A stretch of 6,999 nucleotides of DNA from Spirochaetaceae bacterium. GTDB lineage: Bacteria > Spirochaetota > Spirochaetia > Treponematales > Treponemataceae. The notes below the pieces were generated by a model. It ran no database searches. It was not told the origin of the DNA and saw only the letters and a list, made by a program, of their open reading frames with translations. Every line of letters begins with the position of its first letter. Position 1 is the stretch's first letter. This document shows, piece by piece, positions 1 through 6,212 of this stretch. The stretch spans positions 1 to 6,999 of the forward strand of contig JAGCMR010000006.1 of the NCBI GenBank assembly GCA_017646305.1, in the 5' to 3' direction. A program made the translations under genes and the position numbers.

Positions 1-1058
1 AATTTCAAAAGGACAATACTCAGGATAATAAATAAAATTACGGGAAACCAGGCTCCCACAAAGGGCGAAATGTAGCCAAACTGAGCTAAGAGCATGGTAA
101 CCATCTGGCTTACATAAAAAAGCACTGCCGCCATAATACAAAGAACGAGACTTATAAGCAACACATTTTTTCTTGTCTTACCAGAAAGACCAATGGACAG
201 GAACACCACAATAAAAACAATGAAGGGAAAGGAAAATTTCTTGTAATATTGGGAGGTGGCCTCTGCCACAGGAAGACCAGCACGACGAAGCCGATCAATA
301 TAGGACTTGGCCTCTGCCACCGATACGGTTTCCACATCGATGGTATTATTTCTAAAGGTTTCTGGAGGCTCCGTTAGCAAGTGCATGGTTTCTTGGGAAG
401 CAGGAGTACTGTTCATAAAGTCACCCTCCACCACATATTCTATGGCATTGGAGCATTCCCAATAGGTTTCTTTCCAGACAGCATTATTACAACGTAGGAT
501 TTTCTGAAGATCCATATTTTCATCACGGAAAATCACAAACAGTCCTAGAAGCTGCTGCTGAGAATCGTTATAATAATCTGCCTTGTAGACGATTTGTCCC
601 TGTTTGGTAATGATAACGATTCTGTCATTATTGAGAGATTGGGTTTTATTCAGCAAGGAGTCCTGTAGCTCAGTTTTTTTTGCGTAGGTAGGGACTACCA
701 CCCTGTCTTCAAAGACAAAAAGTCCAAAGCTTAAAACCAAGGATAAAAGCAACAGTGGTAAGGTAAAGTGAAAGAGGGAAACACCAGAGGCAAAAATTGC
801 GGTAAGCTCGTTTTTGGCATAGAGATCACTGAGGGTGTAGGACACGGCAAAGAGGATGGAAAGTGGCAGGGAAAAGGACAAGGTTTTTGGAATGTACAAG
901 ACCATTACCCGCAGAATATCCACAGGAGCTACCTCTTGTGAAATAAAGCTCCACAGGTTCATGAGTAAGTCCACCAGCACTAGCACCAGTGCAAAGAAAA
1001 AGATGGAGCCAAAAAAAACTGGTAAAAAACGACGGTATAAGTAAATGACAAATCTCAT
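1..1058 (-). CDS. lptG: LptF/LptG-family permease, probably LptG (partial, C-terminus beyond left edge)
   Basis: An uninterrupted minus-strand frame of 352 codons runs from ATG at 1058 to the window edge; family members are about 360 aa, so only a few residues are missing. LptF and LptG form the inner-membrane permease that, with the LptB ATPase, pulls lipopolysaccharide or a similar glycolipid out of the membrane. The layout fits: about three hydrophobic segments in the first 115 residues (roughly 5-31, 53-75, 96-116), a hydrophilic periplasmic domain (about 120-270), and three C-terminal segments (about 276-291, 298-325, 331-350). The stretch NELTAIFASG (83-92) matches the cytoplasmic coupling region after the second helix. 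The N-terminus, with YLYRRFLPVFF and an early VDLL, is more LptG-like than LptF-like, but assignment of the two paralogues is an inference. The start overlaps the upstream gene's stop as ATGA, so translation is probably coupled. No Shine-Dalgarno is visible. Confidence 0.88.
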   Translation of the reverse strand, partial: MRFVIYLYRRFLPVFFGSIFFFALVLVLVDLLMNLWSFISQEVAPVDILRVMVLYIPKTLSFSLPLSILFAVSYTLSDLYAKNELTAIFASGVSLFHFTLPLLLLSLVLSFGLFVFEDRVVVPTYAKKTELQDSLLNKTQSLNNDRIVIITKQGQIVYKADYYNDSQQQLLGLFVIFRDENMDLQKILRCNNAVWKETYWECSNAIEYVVEGDFMNSTPASQETMHLLTEPPETFRNNTIDVETVSVAEAKSYIDRLRRAGLPVAEATSQYYKKFSFPFIVFIVVFLSIGLSGKTRKNVLLISLVLCIMAAVLFYVSQMVTMLLAQFGYISPFVGAWFPVILFIILSIVLLK

Positions 1059-2194
1059 TTTTTCACCAGCATAAGATAAAATACAATACCTGCCACTCCC
1101 ACAAAAAAATCAGGAAGCCACATGGTCCAAAAGCCACTGAGTCCCTGCCTGATACCAAAGGTTTGACCAAGAATCATGGCAGCCCAATAAGCTACACAGA
1201 GAAAGATTCCAATAATAAGCCCCACCGTAAGTCCATTGTGCTTTCCAAACAAGATGGCAAGGGGCATGGCCAACAGGGCAAAGAAAATGGATGCAAAGGG
1301 CAAGGAGAATTTCTTGTGGAATTCCAGCTTGTATATATTCAATTGCAGAGGGGATGTTACTCCATCATCCTTTACCTGTTGAATAAACTTGAACAAGTCA
1401 AAGGAGGTCATTTCCCGAGGATTGTTAGTAGAAGAATCAGAAAAAAATGAACTAGCAAAAACATTCATACTTGTTTTTCCAGACTGCAGCACATCATAGC
1501 GATTCATTTCAGAGGCATCAAAGGCACAAACTGTAGCTGAATCCATACTCAGGTTCATCAAAATCCCAGGCTCTGTAGCATTGTTTATTTCCGTAGCTCC
1601 CGACACAATGACTCGGATTTGCCCCTGATCATCAACGTCAAAGAAAACTAAATCCGACACAAAGGTATCTTTTACCTCACCAATTACCAAGATAGTATCC
1701 TCTGTTCGTTTTACTGAATTGGACTCTAGCTCGATGGAAGGATCTGAAAATAAGATTTCTTTATAGAGTTTATTATAAGAAATGGTTCCCAAGGGCAACA
1801 AGTAGTCATTTACAAAGAAGGACAGCAGGGAAATAATGCCACCAAGCATCAGCACTGGAAGCAGGATAACCATAAAGGACTTTCCACTAGCTCGAATTAC
1901 CATAATCTCGTTGTCTGTCATCATGCGTCCAAGACACATCAAAAAACCTACCAAGGTGGCAAAGGGAGCCGACTGAGCTATAATAAAGGGCAAGGAATAG
2001 CTCATAAGACGTGCCACATCCATTACAGGAACTCGCTTTTTCAAAATATCCTCTGCCATCAGCAAAATCTGATTTACAAAGAACACCATGAAAAAAAACA
2101 GGAAGGCAATAAGGAAGTATAACAACAACTCCTTTACCAGATAGACAATGAGAACATGACGATTTGACTGAAGTGAGAGAGTTGGAAACTTCAT
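1055..2194 (-). CDS. lptF: LptF/LptG-family permease, probably LptF
   Basis: This 379-aa protein is the full-length partner of the next gene. It has the family plan: three N-terminal hydrophobic segments (about 17-40, 64-88, 107-128), a long polar periplasmic domain (about 130-290), and three C-terminal helices within the last 85 residues. The conserved cytoplasmic stretch NEIMVIRASGKS (95-106) matches the region that contacts the LptB ATPase in known transporters (compare SEITVMHACG in E. coli LptF). The expected role is glycolipid extraction from the inner membrane toward the outer membrane. The start lies 8 nt after the dut stop and has no recognisable ribosome-binding site, and no other in-frame start codon lies close upstream, so coupled translation from dut is likely. 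The stop overlaps the lptG start by 4 nt. No LptB, LptA, LptC or LptD gene is in the window, so the substrate cannot be inferred here. Confidence 0.9.
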   Translation of the reverse strand: MKFPTLSLQSNRHVLIVYLVKELLLYFLIAFLFFFMVFFVNQILLMAEDILKKRVPVMDVARLMSYSLPFIIAQSAPFATLVGFLMCLGRMMTDNEIMVIRASGKSFMVILLPVLMLGGIISLLSFFVNDYLLPLGTISYNKLYKEILFSDPSIELESNSVKRTEDTILVIGEVKDTFVSDLVFFDVDDQGQIRVIVSGATEINNATEPGILMNLSMDSATVCAFDASEMNRYDVLQSGKTSMNVFASSFFSDSSTNNPREMTSFDLFKFIQQVKDDGVTSPLQLNIYKLEFHKKFSLPFASIFFALLAMPLAILFGKHNGLTVGLIIGIFLCVAYWAAMILGQTFGIRQGLSGFWTMWLPDFFVGVAGIVFYLMLVKK

Positions 2195-2202
2195 GCCAAG
2201 GT

Positions 2203-2637
2203 TTAGACTCCCGTGGAACCAAATCCTCCCTGTCCCCGTTCCGTAGCAGACAAGGATTCTACCACCAGGAATTGAGCCTGAACCACTGGAGCCACCACCA
2301 TCTGGGCAATTCTGTCTCCATGGGAAATAGTAAAATCCTGAGAACCAAGATTTATGAGAATCACCTTTACCTCTCCACGATAATCACTATCGATGGTACC
2401 AGGACTATTCAGCACCGTAACCCCATGCTTTGCAGCAAGGCCAGAACGGGGCCGCACCTGGATTTCATAGCCAGAAGGGATGGCAAAGGAAAGACCAGTA
2501 GGAACTAAAGCCCACTGACCAGGAGAGAGAACGAGGGACTCGGTTAAGCAGGCACAAAGGTCAGCACCAGCAGCACCAGCAGTTTGGTAGGAAGGAAGCA
2601 GGGCTCCAGAAGCCACAGTACAGGGAATAGCTGTCAT
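2203..2637 (-). CDS. dut: Deoxyuridine 5'-triphosphate nucleotidohydrolase (dUTPase)
   Basis: dUTPase cleaves dUTP to dUMP and pyrophosphate, which keeps uracil out of DNA and supplies dUMP for thymidylate synthesis. The 144-aa length is normal for the homotrimeric family and all five motifs are present in order: AAGADLCA (22-29), [11 protein letters not shown] (62-72), [13 protein letters not shown] (80-92) with the catalytic Asp inside it, GDRIAQMVV (107-115), and the C-terminal glycine-rich arm [10 protein letters not shown] (134-143). Nothing essential is missing. Translation starts at ATG 2637 behind a good AAGGAG with 5-nt spacing. The gene begins 9 nt after the small lipoprotein gene and ends 8 nt before lptF, so it sits inside the long operon. 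Together with the Nudix gene two positions upstream it gives the operon a nucleotide-pool cleaning function. Confidence 0.97.
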   Translation of the reverse strand: MTAIPCTVASGALLPSYQTAGAAGADLCACLTESLVLSPGQWALVPTGLSFAIPSGYEIQVRPRSGLAAKHGVTVLNSPGTIDSDYRGEVKVILINLGSQDFTISHGDRIAQMVVAPVVQAQFLVVESLSATERGQGGFGSTGV

Positions 2638-2642
2638 AAAAT

Positions 2643-2648
2643 CTCCTT
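2643..2648 (-). promoter_or_regulatory. Ribosome-binding site of dut
   Basis: AAGGAG on the minus strand, 5 nt before the dut ATG. Its first two bases lie within the TAA stop codon of the preceding lipoprotein gene. It is one of the strongest Shine-Dalgarno sequences in the operon, so dut can be initiated independently of upstream translation. Confidence 0.75.
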
Positions 2649-3084
2649 AACGGGATGAATCCCGATCTACATCCAATTCATTAGCAGCAGATTGAGCCTT
2701 TAATTCATTGGAATATACTTGTATTGCTGTTTCTGGAAGCCATCCAGATGAAAATTGATACCAAATCACTTGTTTTTTTTCTACTGTTACAATACGTTGA
2801 CCAACAATTTCCTGTACCGCACCACGTCTGCCATAACCAGCCACTGTAGCAGAAAGATTGGGCTCCTTACGATAAATAGCGTAAGGATCGATTACCACCG
2901 CCCACTGAGAATCTACTGGCAGAAGGGGTGCTTGTGATAAATCTATAATACCTGCTCTTTTAGAACAGCCTGAAAGAGTCAAGCTACAGAAAAATAAGGT
3001 ACAAAGAAGGAGAAAAAAACAACCGAACCAAGGAGTTCTGACAACAGAAAAACTCCATCCTGCTGATTTGGATTTTTTTTTCAT
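2647..3084 (-). CDS. Small lipoprotein with SH3-like domain
   Basis: A 145-aa protein starting MKKKSK, with a long hydrophobic signal stretch (about 19-38) ending in the lipobox TLSGC; Cys40 would be lipidated after signal peptidase II cleavage. The mature part (about 58-122) has the alternating pattern of a bacterial SH3-like domain, including YAIYRKEPNLSATVAG, a VWY-like IWYQF and GWLPETAI near the end, as in SH3b modules that bind peptides or cell wall. The last 20 residues are polar. ATG 3084 is chosen over ATG 3093 because AAGGGA (3098-3093) lies 8 nt before 3084 but would abut 3093; it also gives a 1-nt TAATG overlap with the upstream stop. An A9 tract directly follows the start codon. 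The domain call rests on pattern only; the lipoprotein call is firm. Its envelope ligand is unknown. Confidence 0.8.
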   Translation of the reverse strand: MKKKSKSAGWSFSVVRTPWFGCFFLLLCTLFFCSLTLSGCSKRAGIIDLSQAPLLPVDSQWAVVIDPYAIYRKEPNLSATVAGYGRRGAVQEIVGQRIVTVEKKQVIWYQFSSGWLPETAIQVYSNELKAQSAANELDVDRDSSR

Positions 3085-3491
3085 TAAATACATCCCTTTT
3101 TGGAAAAGTATTCCACAACTTGAGGATAAATCAACAAATCCGAATCCACAAAATGAAGAAGCTTTATTTCATCAAACGTGACCCAACGTATTTCCGTATG
3201 CTCCGTCAAAATCCACTGGGGAGTGTCTGTAGCAAGAAAGATTTCATAGCCTTCCAGCTGAATATCCTTTCCATTGTACTGGAACACTGCTTGGGCAATC
3301 TTTTGTCCAACAGTTACAGGAACAGAAAATTCCTCGTCAAATTCACGGCAAATAGCAACTTCAGCAGACTCACCATTTTCCACCTTGCCACCAGGGAATT
3401 CCCACCGCTCCCCCATCTGGCCACCGGGAATACGGCGTCCTACCAGAACCTTTCCTTCCTGAAATAGTATACAAGCAACGGAACGCTTCAT
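3084..3491 (-). CDS. mutT: Nudix hydrolase, MutT/NudG-like
   Basis: A 135-aa single-domain Nudix enzyme. The Nudix box (GX5EX7REUXEEXGU) is clear at 35-57: G35, E41, then R49-E50-F51 and the metal-binding E53-E54. The usual late glycine is serine (S56). The preceding WEFPGGKVENGE (30-41) is typical of the MutT and NudG branch, which hydrolyses 8-oxo-dGTP or modified CTP/dCTP to the monophosphate. The length fits that branch (about 130 aa). The exact substrate cannot be told from sequence. The location near dut supports a house-cleaning role. The start ATG 3491 lies 3 nt after the preceding stop and has no obvious Shine-Dalgarno, so coupling is likely. The stop overlaps the next start by 1 nt (TAATG). 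The symbol reflects the family, not a proven orthologue. Confidence 0.87.
   Translation of the reverse strand: MKRSVACILFQEGKVLVGRRIPGGQMGERWEFPGGKVENGESAEVAICREFDEEFSVPVTVGQKIAQAVFQYNGKDIQLEGYEIFLATDTPQWILTEHTEIRWVTFDEIKLLHFVDSDLLIYPQVVEYFSKKGCI
3093..3098 (-). promoter_or_regulatory. Ribosome-binding site deciding the SH3-like lipoprotein start
   Basis: AAGGGA on the minus strand with an 8-nt spacer (TGTATTTA) before ATG 3084. The alternative ATG at 3093-3091 overlaps this element and would have no spacer, which argues that the lipoprotein starts at the MKKK codon rather than at MYLMKKK. Confidence 0.6.
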
Positions 3492-3494
3492 GGC

Positions 3495-3956
3495 TTACAG
3501 GAACAAAACCTTGGGGAACACAAAGTGGAGGGTGGCCACCACTAAACAACAAATTCCAATGGTACGACGATTTTCTACAAAAATCATCTGCAAAAGACCA
3601 TTAGGAGCATAATTAATAGAATTAGTTTCCATGTAAAATTGAAGAAGAACACAGAAGCCCCCCATCAAACCAGCCACTGCAGGAAAAAGGTCGCCAATAA
3701 CAGGCACATCGTTTTGTACAACAGAAAGAAGCTTTAGCAAGCCTACCAGAACGCCCAGAACTCCCAGTACCAGCTTAAAATTCTTACTTTCCATAAAGCC
3801 TAAAATGGGATTACCTGAAGCCCCACCTTCTGCACCATCCTCTGAAAAGGAAAACTCCCCATCAAGAAGATCATCCTGAACCTGATCTTTTTCACAAAAA
3901 AGCACCAGTCCAGTAACAAGGTTTAACAAAATCGATAAAAAATAAAACTGCAACAT
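3495..3956 (-). CDS. Unrecognised four-helix membrane protein
   Basis: I do not recognise this 153-aa protein. It has about four hydrophobic segments: residues 3-20, 60-80, 86-108 and 131-152. The loop between the first two (about 22-50) is rich in Asp, Glu and Ser and has almost no positive charge, while positive residues (NRR, 129-131) sit just before the last helix. By the positive-inside rule the acidic loop is probably periplasmic, although the N-terminus gives little topological signal. No enzymatic motif is visible. Translation starts at ATG 3956 behind AAAGGGG with a 7-nt spacer; this element overlaps the stop of the upstream gene. It is followed 3 nt later by the Nudix gene. Its place between a bitopic protein and genes for lipoproteins and Lpt permeases suggests an envelope function, which is inference only. 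Confidence 0.75.
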   Translation of the reverse strand: MLQFYFLSILLNLVTGLVLFCEKDQVQDDLLDGEFSFSEDGAEGGASGNPILGFMESKNFKLVLGVLGVLVGLLKLLSVVQNDVPVIGDLFPAVAGLMGGFCVLLQFYMETNSINYAPNGLLQMIFVENRRTIGICCLVVATLHFVFPKVLFL

Positions 3957-3968
3957 ATAACCGCCCCT

Positions 3969-4532
3969 TTAACTACGAGTGATATCCGAACGGAGAATCT
4001 GTGTCTCATTCCCTACGGTAACCACTGCCTCTACATACAATATATCATAATCTCCAAATGTTGTCCGTAAGAAAGCTTCCTTACCAGTGTAAAAAGTTTC
4101 CACTGTTTCCTGATAAATTACCTGTTGGTCAGTAGTATACAGGAGAAAATTACAGGAAACAAAGGGATGCTCAGAAAAATCTATCCTAGAATTTTCCTTA
4201 AGCTGTAAACTTATGTAGACAGTATCCTCAAAGGAAAAGGATGAAAGCTCCATAGGAACTAAAGCTACTGTAGAAACCTTTGCTCCTCGGTCCATAATGC
4301 TAGACAAAACCACAATAGCCATCATGGCTAGTATAACAATGAGAATGAGACGGGAAGATGGCGTTTGCACCAAGGACTGAAAAATTCCCTTGGGAGCCTG
4401 AGGCCCCTCTCCTGCATAATATTGCTTTACTATTTCATCAGCATTTTTAAGCCGTTCTCCAGGCTTTCCATAGTGATAGACAATTTTTTCTTCGTCCTCA
4501 CCATATCCTTCTATATCGCCGCCAAGCTTCAT
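3969..4532 (-). CDS. Unrecognised bitopic inner-membrane protein
   Basis: A 187-aa protein with no family I can name. The first 60 residues are polar and soluble, including an IVYHYGKPGERLKNADEIV stretch (17-35); one strong hydrophobic helix follows (about 62-79) and then a region that reads as beta-strand-rich (about 85-187). With the basic S-R just before the helix and few basic residues after it, the N-terminus is probably cytoplasmic and the C-terminal domain periplasmic. There is no signal peptidase site. The start ATG 4532 is preceded by AAGGGG with 5-nt spacing, and only 2 nt separate it from the stop of the large lipoprotein gene. Such a protein could link a cytoplasmic partner to the two lipoproteins of the same operon; that is a guess from context. 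Confidence 0.76.
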   Translation of the reverse strand: MKLGGDIEGYGEDEEKIVYHYGKPGERLKNADEIVKQYYAGEGPQAPKGIFQSLVQTPSSRLILIVILAMMAIVVLSSIMDRGAKVSTVALVPMELSSFSFEDTVYISLQLKENSRIDFSEHPFVSCNFLLYTTDQQVIYQETVETFYTGKEAFLRTTFGDYDILYVEAVVTVGNETQILRSDITRS

Positions 4533-4534
4533 TC

Positions 4535-5776
4535 TTACCCCTTAAGAATTGCATCAATCAAGCTATCTGTTCTCCACCACAGAACTCTTGCCTCTTCCTC
4601 TTCTGCTAGCAACATGGAAATAATTCCTTCTGGAGAAAGAGAAATGGAATGGTACAAGGTAGAGCGATGATCCATATCCAGATGACGGCGAAGTACGGTA
4701 TCTCCGTTTTCCTGTACCATCTGAATACTATAGCCACTATCATCTGCAATAATAAAGAAAAGCCAACCAGAATCAGTTACACCAAGAAAATCATAGGCAA
4801 GGTTGTAAACCAAGCGAGAAAATCCATCAGTAACCTCCTGTTCGTAGGCAGGAATGGAAAAGGGCTCTCCATAAACACCTGTATTAATGTCCAGCGGAAA
4901 AAGCATTGAACTCGTATAATCGATACCAGACTCTACGTTAGAAGCCTCATCAATAGAGCTGGTGTAATAATCTACCTTTACAAAGAGCTTTTCTTCTGTA
5001 TAAGAGGGCACAATATTTTCCAAGGAAATGTATACCTCGTTAGTGGTTTCTCCCTCTAAAACATTGGGAAGCTGGTCTACTTTGAAAGGAATGGTACTGC
5101 GAAGATACCCTGTTGTGTCAAACCAATACACCACCATGCCGTCGTTCACCTGGCATATTACCACCAGCTCATTGTTGTAAGTTGTGTAAATATTTTTAAT
5201 ATAAGGAAATGGCATACCACCAGGGCCCCGTTGACCGATATAGTCGATAAAGGTGCCGTCACTGGCAAAGCGAAGGACAATCTGACTGAGAAGGAGGCGG
5301 TTTTCCACATCCTGCTCGTAGCGCTCTGGAGGAAGCTGGTCTACTACGTAGATGTATTTGCGAGAGTCTGCGGCAATGGCTCCCAAAGAGTTAAAGGGAT
5401 ACTCCACAGCCTTTCTCGTAGAAGAAACAATTTCAGAATCTGTGGCATCAGCAAAGCTGGGTGTGGGATTTCCTTCTCCATTGTAATAAATACTTAACAG
5501 GTCTCCATAGGAATTAAACTCTAGAACCTTCTGAGCTTCACCATTAGCAACATAAAAGAAACCATCCCTCATAGCTAAGGAAGTACGCACAGGTGAACGA
5601 CTTGCCAGACTAAATAGATTTAATTGATCCTCAAAATTACCGTACTTTAGGGAAAAAAGCTCATTTTCATCTAAGCTAATAATACCGCTAGATTCAGTAC
5701 AAGAAAAAAAGAGTATGGTAAGAATACCACCTATTACAATTCTTAGGAGCTTTTGAATACTCATGCACTTATTCAT
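4535..5776 (-). CDS. Large lipoprotein, probably a beta-propeller-like fold (possibly the spirochaetal LIC_12708 family)
   Basis: About 413 aa from ATG 5776 (409 from ATG 5764). The N-terminus has lysines and an arginine followed by a hydrophobic stretch ending in LFFSC; the cysteine, residue 26 or 22, is the likely lipidation site, a relaxed spirochaetal lipobox. The mature protein has recurring strand pairs with aromatic and Asp/Gly turns, such as GFFYVANGEAQKVLEFNSYG, KYIYVVDQ, QIVLRFASDGTFIDYIG, NELVVICQ, MVVYWFDTTGYL and IQMVQENGDTVL. This is the pattern of beta-propeller (NHL/WD-like) blades, which commonly bind partners rather than catalyse. The family name is from memory and uncertain. 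A frame open to TTG 5875 exists but adds residues unlike a signal sequence. Neither ATG has a Shine-Dalgarno, and a promoter-like element lies just upstream, so the start is uncertain. Confidence 0.78.
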   Translation of the reverse strand: MNKCMSIQKLLRIVIGGILTILFFSCTESSGIISLDENELFSLKYGNFEDQLNLFSLASRSPVRTSLAMRDGFFYVANGEAQKVLEFNSYGDLLSIYYNGEGNPTPSFADATDSEIVSSTRKAVEYPFNSLGAIAADSRKYIYVVDQLPPERYEQDVENRLLLSQIVLRFASDGTFIDYIGQRGPGGMPFPYIKNIYTTYNNELVVICQVNDGMVVYWFDTTGYLRSTIPFKVDQLPNVLEGETTNEVYISLENIVPSYTEEKLFVKVDYYTSSIDEASNVESGIDYTSSMLFPLDINTGVYGEPFSIPAYEQEVTDGFSRLVYNLAYDFLGVTDSGWLFFIIADDSGYSIQMVQENGDTVLRRHLDMDHRSTLYHSISLSPEGIISMLLAEEEEARVLWWRTDSLIDAILKG

Positions 5777-5782
5777 TCTAGT

Positions 5783-5811
5783 AGAATAAAGGGGCAGACA
5801 AGCAGTGTCAA
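5783..5811 (-). promoter_or_regulatory. Candidate sigma-70 promoter of the long leftward operon
   Basis: On the minus strand TTGACA (5811-5806, perfect -35) is followed after exactly 17 nt by TATTCT (5788-5783, four of six -10 bases). Transcription would begin near 5776, at or just before the first ATG of the large lipoprotein gene, leaving almost no leader. The element lies between the stop of the 74-aa gene and the lipoprotein gene, where a promoter is expected. It was found by eye, and the -10 match is only moderate. Confidence 0.5.
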
Positions 5812-5867
5812 GACGGGGATTAGGAAGGAACTTGGATAAAGAACTCCCCTTTCCTGTATCACATACT

Positions 5868-6092
5868 CTAGTCAATCACCCACCCAGCGGCAATTAGCTC
5901 TTCTACATCAGAAAATGTTGCAACAATCTCATCTGAGGGAACTGCTAAAAATCCGCTTGGTTGCACCCCAAGAATTTTTATTCCAGCATCAGAGGTACAA
6001 AGAAAGCCATACTTTCCATTACCATTTTTAACCATTGCTCCAGGACTGATTTTTTCCCTAGTTTCATTTTTCTTTTCTTCACTCCAAGCCAT
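5868..6092 (-). CDS. Small unrecognised 74-aa protein
   Basis: A real gene by its strong ribosome-binding site (AAGGAG, 6 nt before ATG 6092) and a promoter-like element upstream, but I do not recognise the family. The first 15 residues are charged, with several Lys and Glu. Then comes a compact region (about 17-58) with Gly, Asn and Val that reads as short beta strands, including GAMVKNGNGKYGFLCT and GIKILGVQPSGF. The last 16 residues (about 59-74) look helical and end in GWVID. There is no signal peptide or membrane segment, so it is probably cytoplasmic. It is divergent from secA and lies 91 nt upstream of the ATG of the leftward lipoprotein operon, with which it may be co-transcribed in part. 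No function is assigned. Confidence 0.72.
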   Translation of the reverse strand: MAWSEEKKNETREKISPGAMVKNGNGKYGFLCTSDAGIKILGVQPSGFLAVPSDEIVATFSDVEELIAAGWVID

Positions 6093-6098
6093 ACCTAT

Positions 6099-6104
6099 CT
6101 CCTT
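6099..6104 (-). promoter_or_regulatory. Ribosome-binding site of the 74-aa gene
   Basis: AAGGAG on the minus strand, 6 nt before ATG 6092. This near-ideal site supports the 74-aa gene being translated and fixes its start. Confidence 0.72.
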
Positions 6105-6136
6105 AAAATTGTTTTATGGAATTATGAAGAAAATCA

Positions 6137-6165
6137 AGCCTAGTGCACTACCTATTTTATGTCAA
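6137..6165 (-). promoter_or_regulatory. Candidate promoter of the 74-aa gene
   Basis: TTGACA (6165-6160, perfect -35) is followed after 17 nt by TAGGCT (6142-6137), a poor -10 with three of six matches. Transcription would start near 6130, giving a leader of about 38 nt. The 10-bp palindrome at 6141-6150 lies in the spacer and touches the -10, a common position for an operator. The weak -10 would suit a regulated promoter, but this is inference. Confidence 0.4.
6141..6150. repeat. 10-bp perfect palindrome TAGTGCACTA
   Basis: The sequence equals its own reverse complement over 10 bp; the flanking bases do not extend the symmetry. It sits between the candidate -35 and -10 of the 74-aa gene and overlaps the first two bases of the -10. 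It may be a small repressor operator, though a 10-bp palindrome can also occur by chance. Confidence 0.4.
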
Positions 6166-6212
6166 TACTTTTACAACGACATCAGCTTACAAGCATATTA
6201 ATCTTCCCGCCC

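Noticed and set aside
152..337. Short minus-strand frame within the partial lptG
   Set aside because: It is out of frame with the 352-codon permease reading frame, which explains the region.
1163..1450. Plus-strand open frame inside lptF
   Set aside because: It lies opposite a clear conserved gene, is low in complexity and has no signals of its own.
1887..2222. Minus-strand frame overlapping the 5' part of lptF
   Set aside because: It is an alternate frame of a well-supported permease gene; its content is irregular and it has no ribosome-binding site.
2164..2508. Plus-strand open frame across the dut and lptF junction
   Set aside because: It is antisense to dut, whose five motifs are intact; it is a shadow frame.
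2561..2582. Short AGCACC/AGCAG-type repeat in dut
   Set aside because: It is only the codon pattern of an Ala-Gly-rich motif 1 (AGAAGAD) and too short to count as a tandem repeat.
3085..3093. Lipoprotein start at ATG 3093 (MYLMKKK)
   Set aside because: AAGGGA overlaps or abuts that ATG, leaving no spacer, whereas it is 8 nt before ATG 3084.
5815..5860. Possible terminator hairpin after the 74-aa gene
   Set aside because: The G-rich and C-rich arms pair poorly, the loop is long and no T-tract follows on the minus strand.
5777..5875. Extension of the large lipoprotein to a TTG start at 5875
   Set aside because: It would put 33 residues with no signal character before the signal peptide and overlaps the stop of the 74-aa gene, and the candidate promoter lies inside it.
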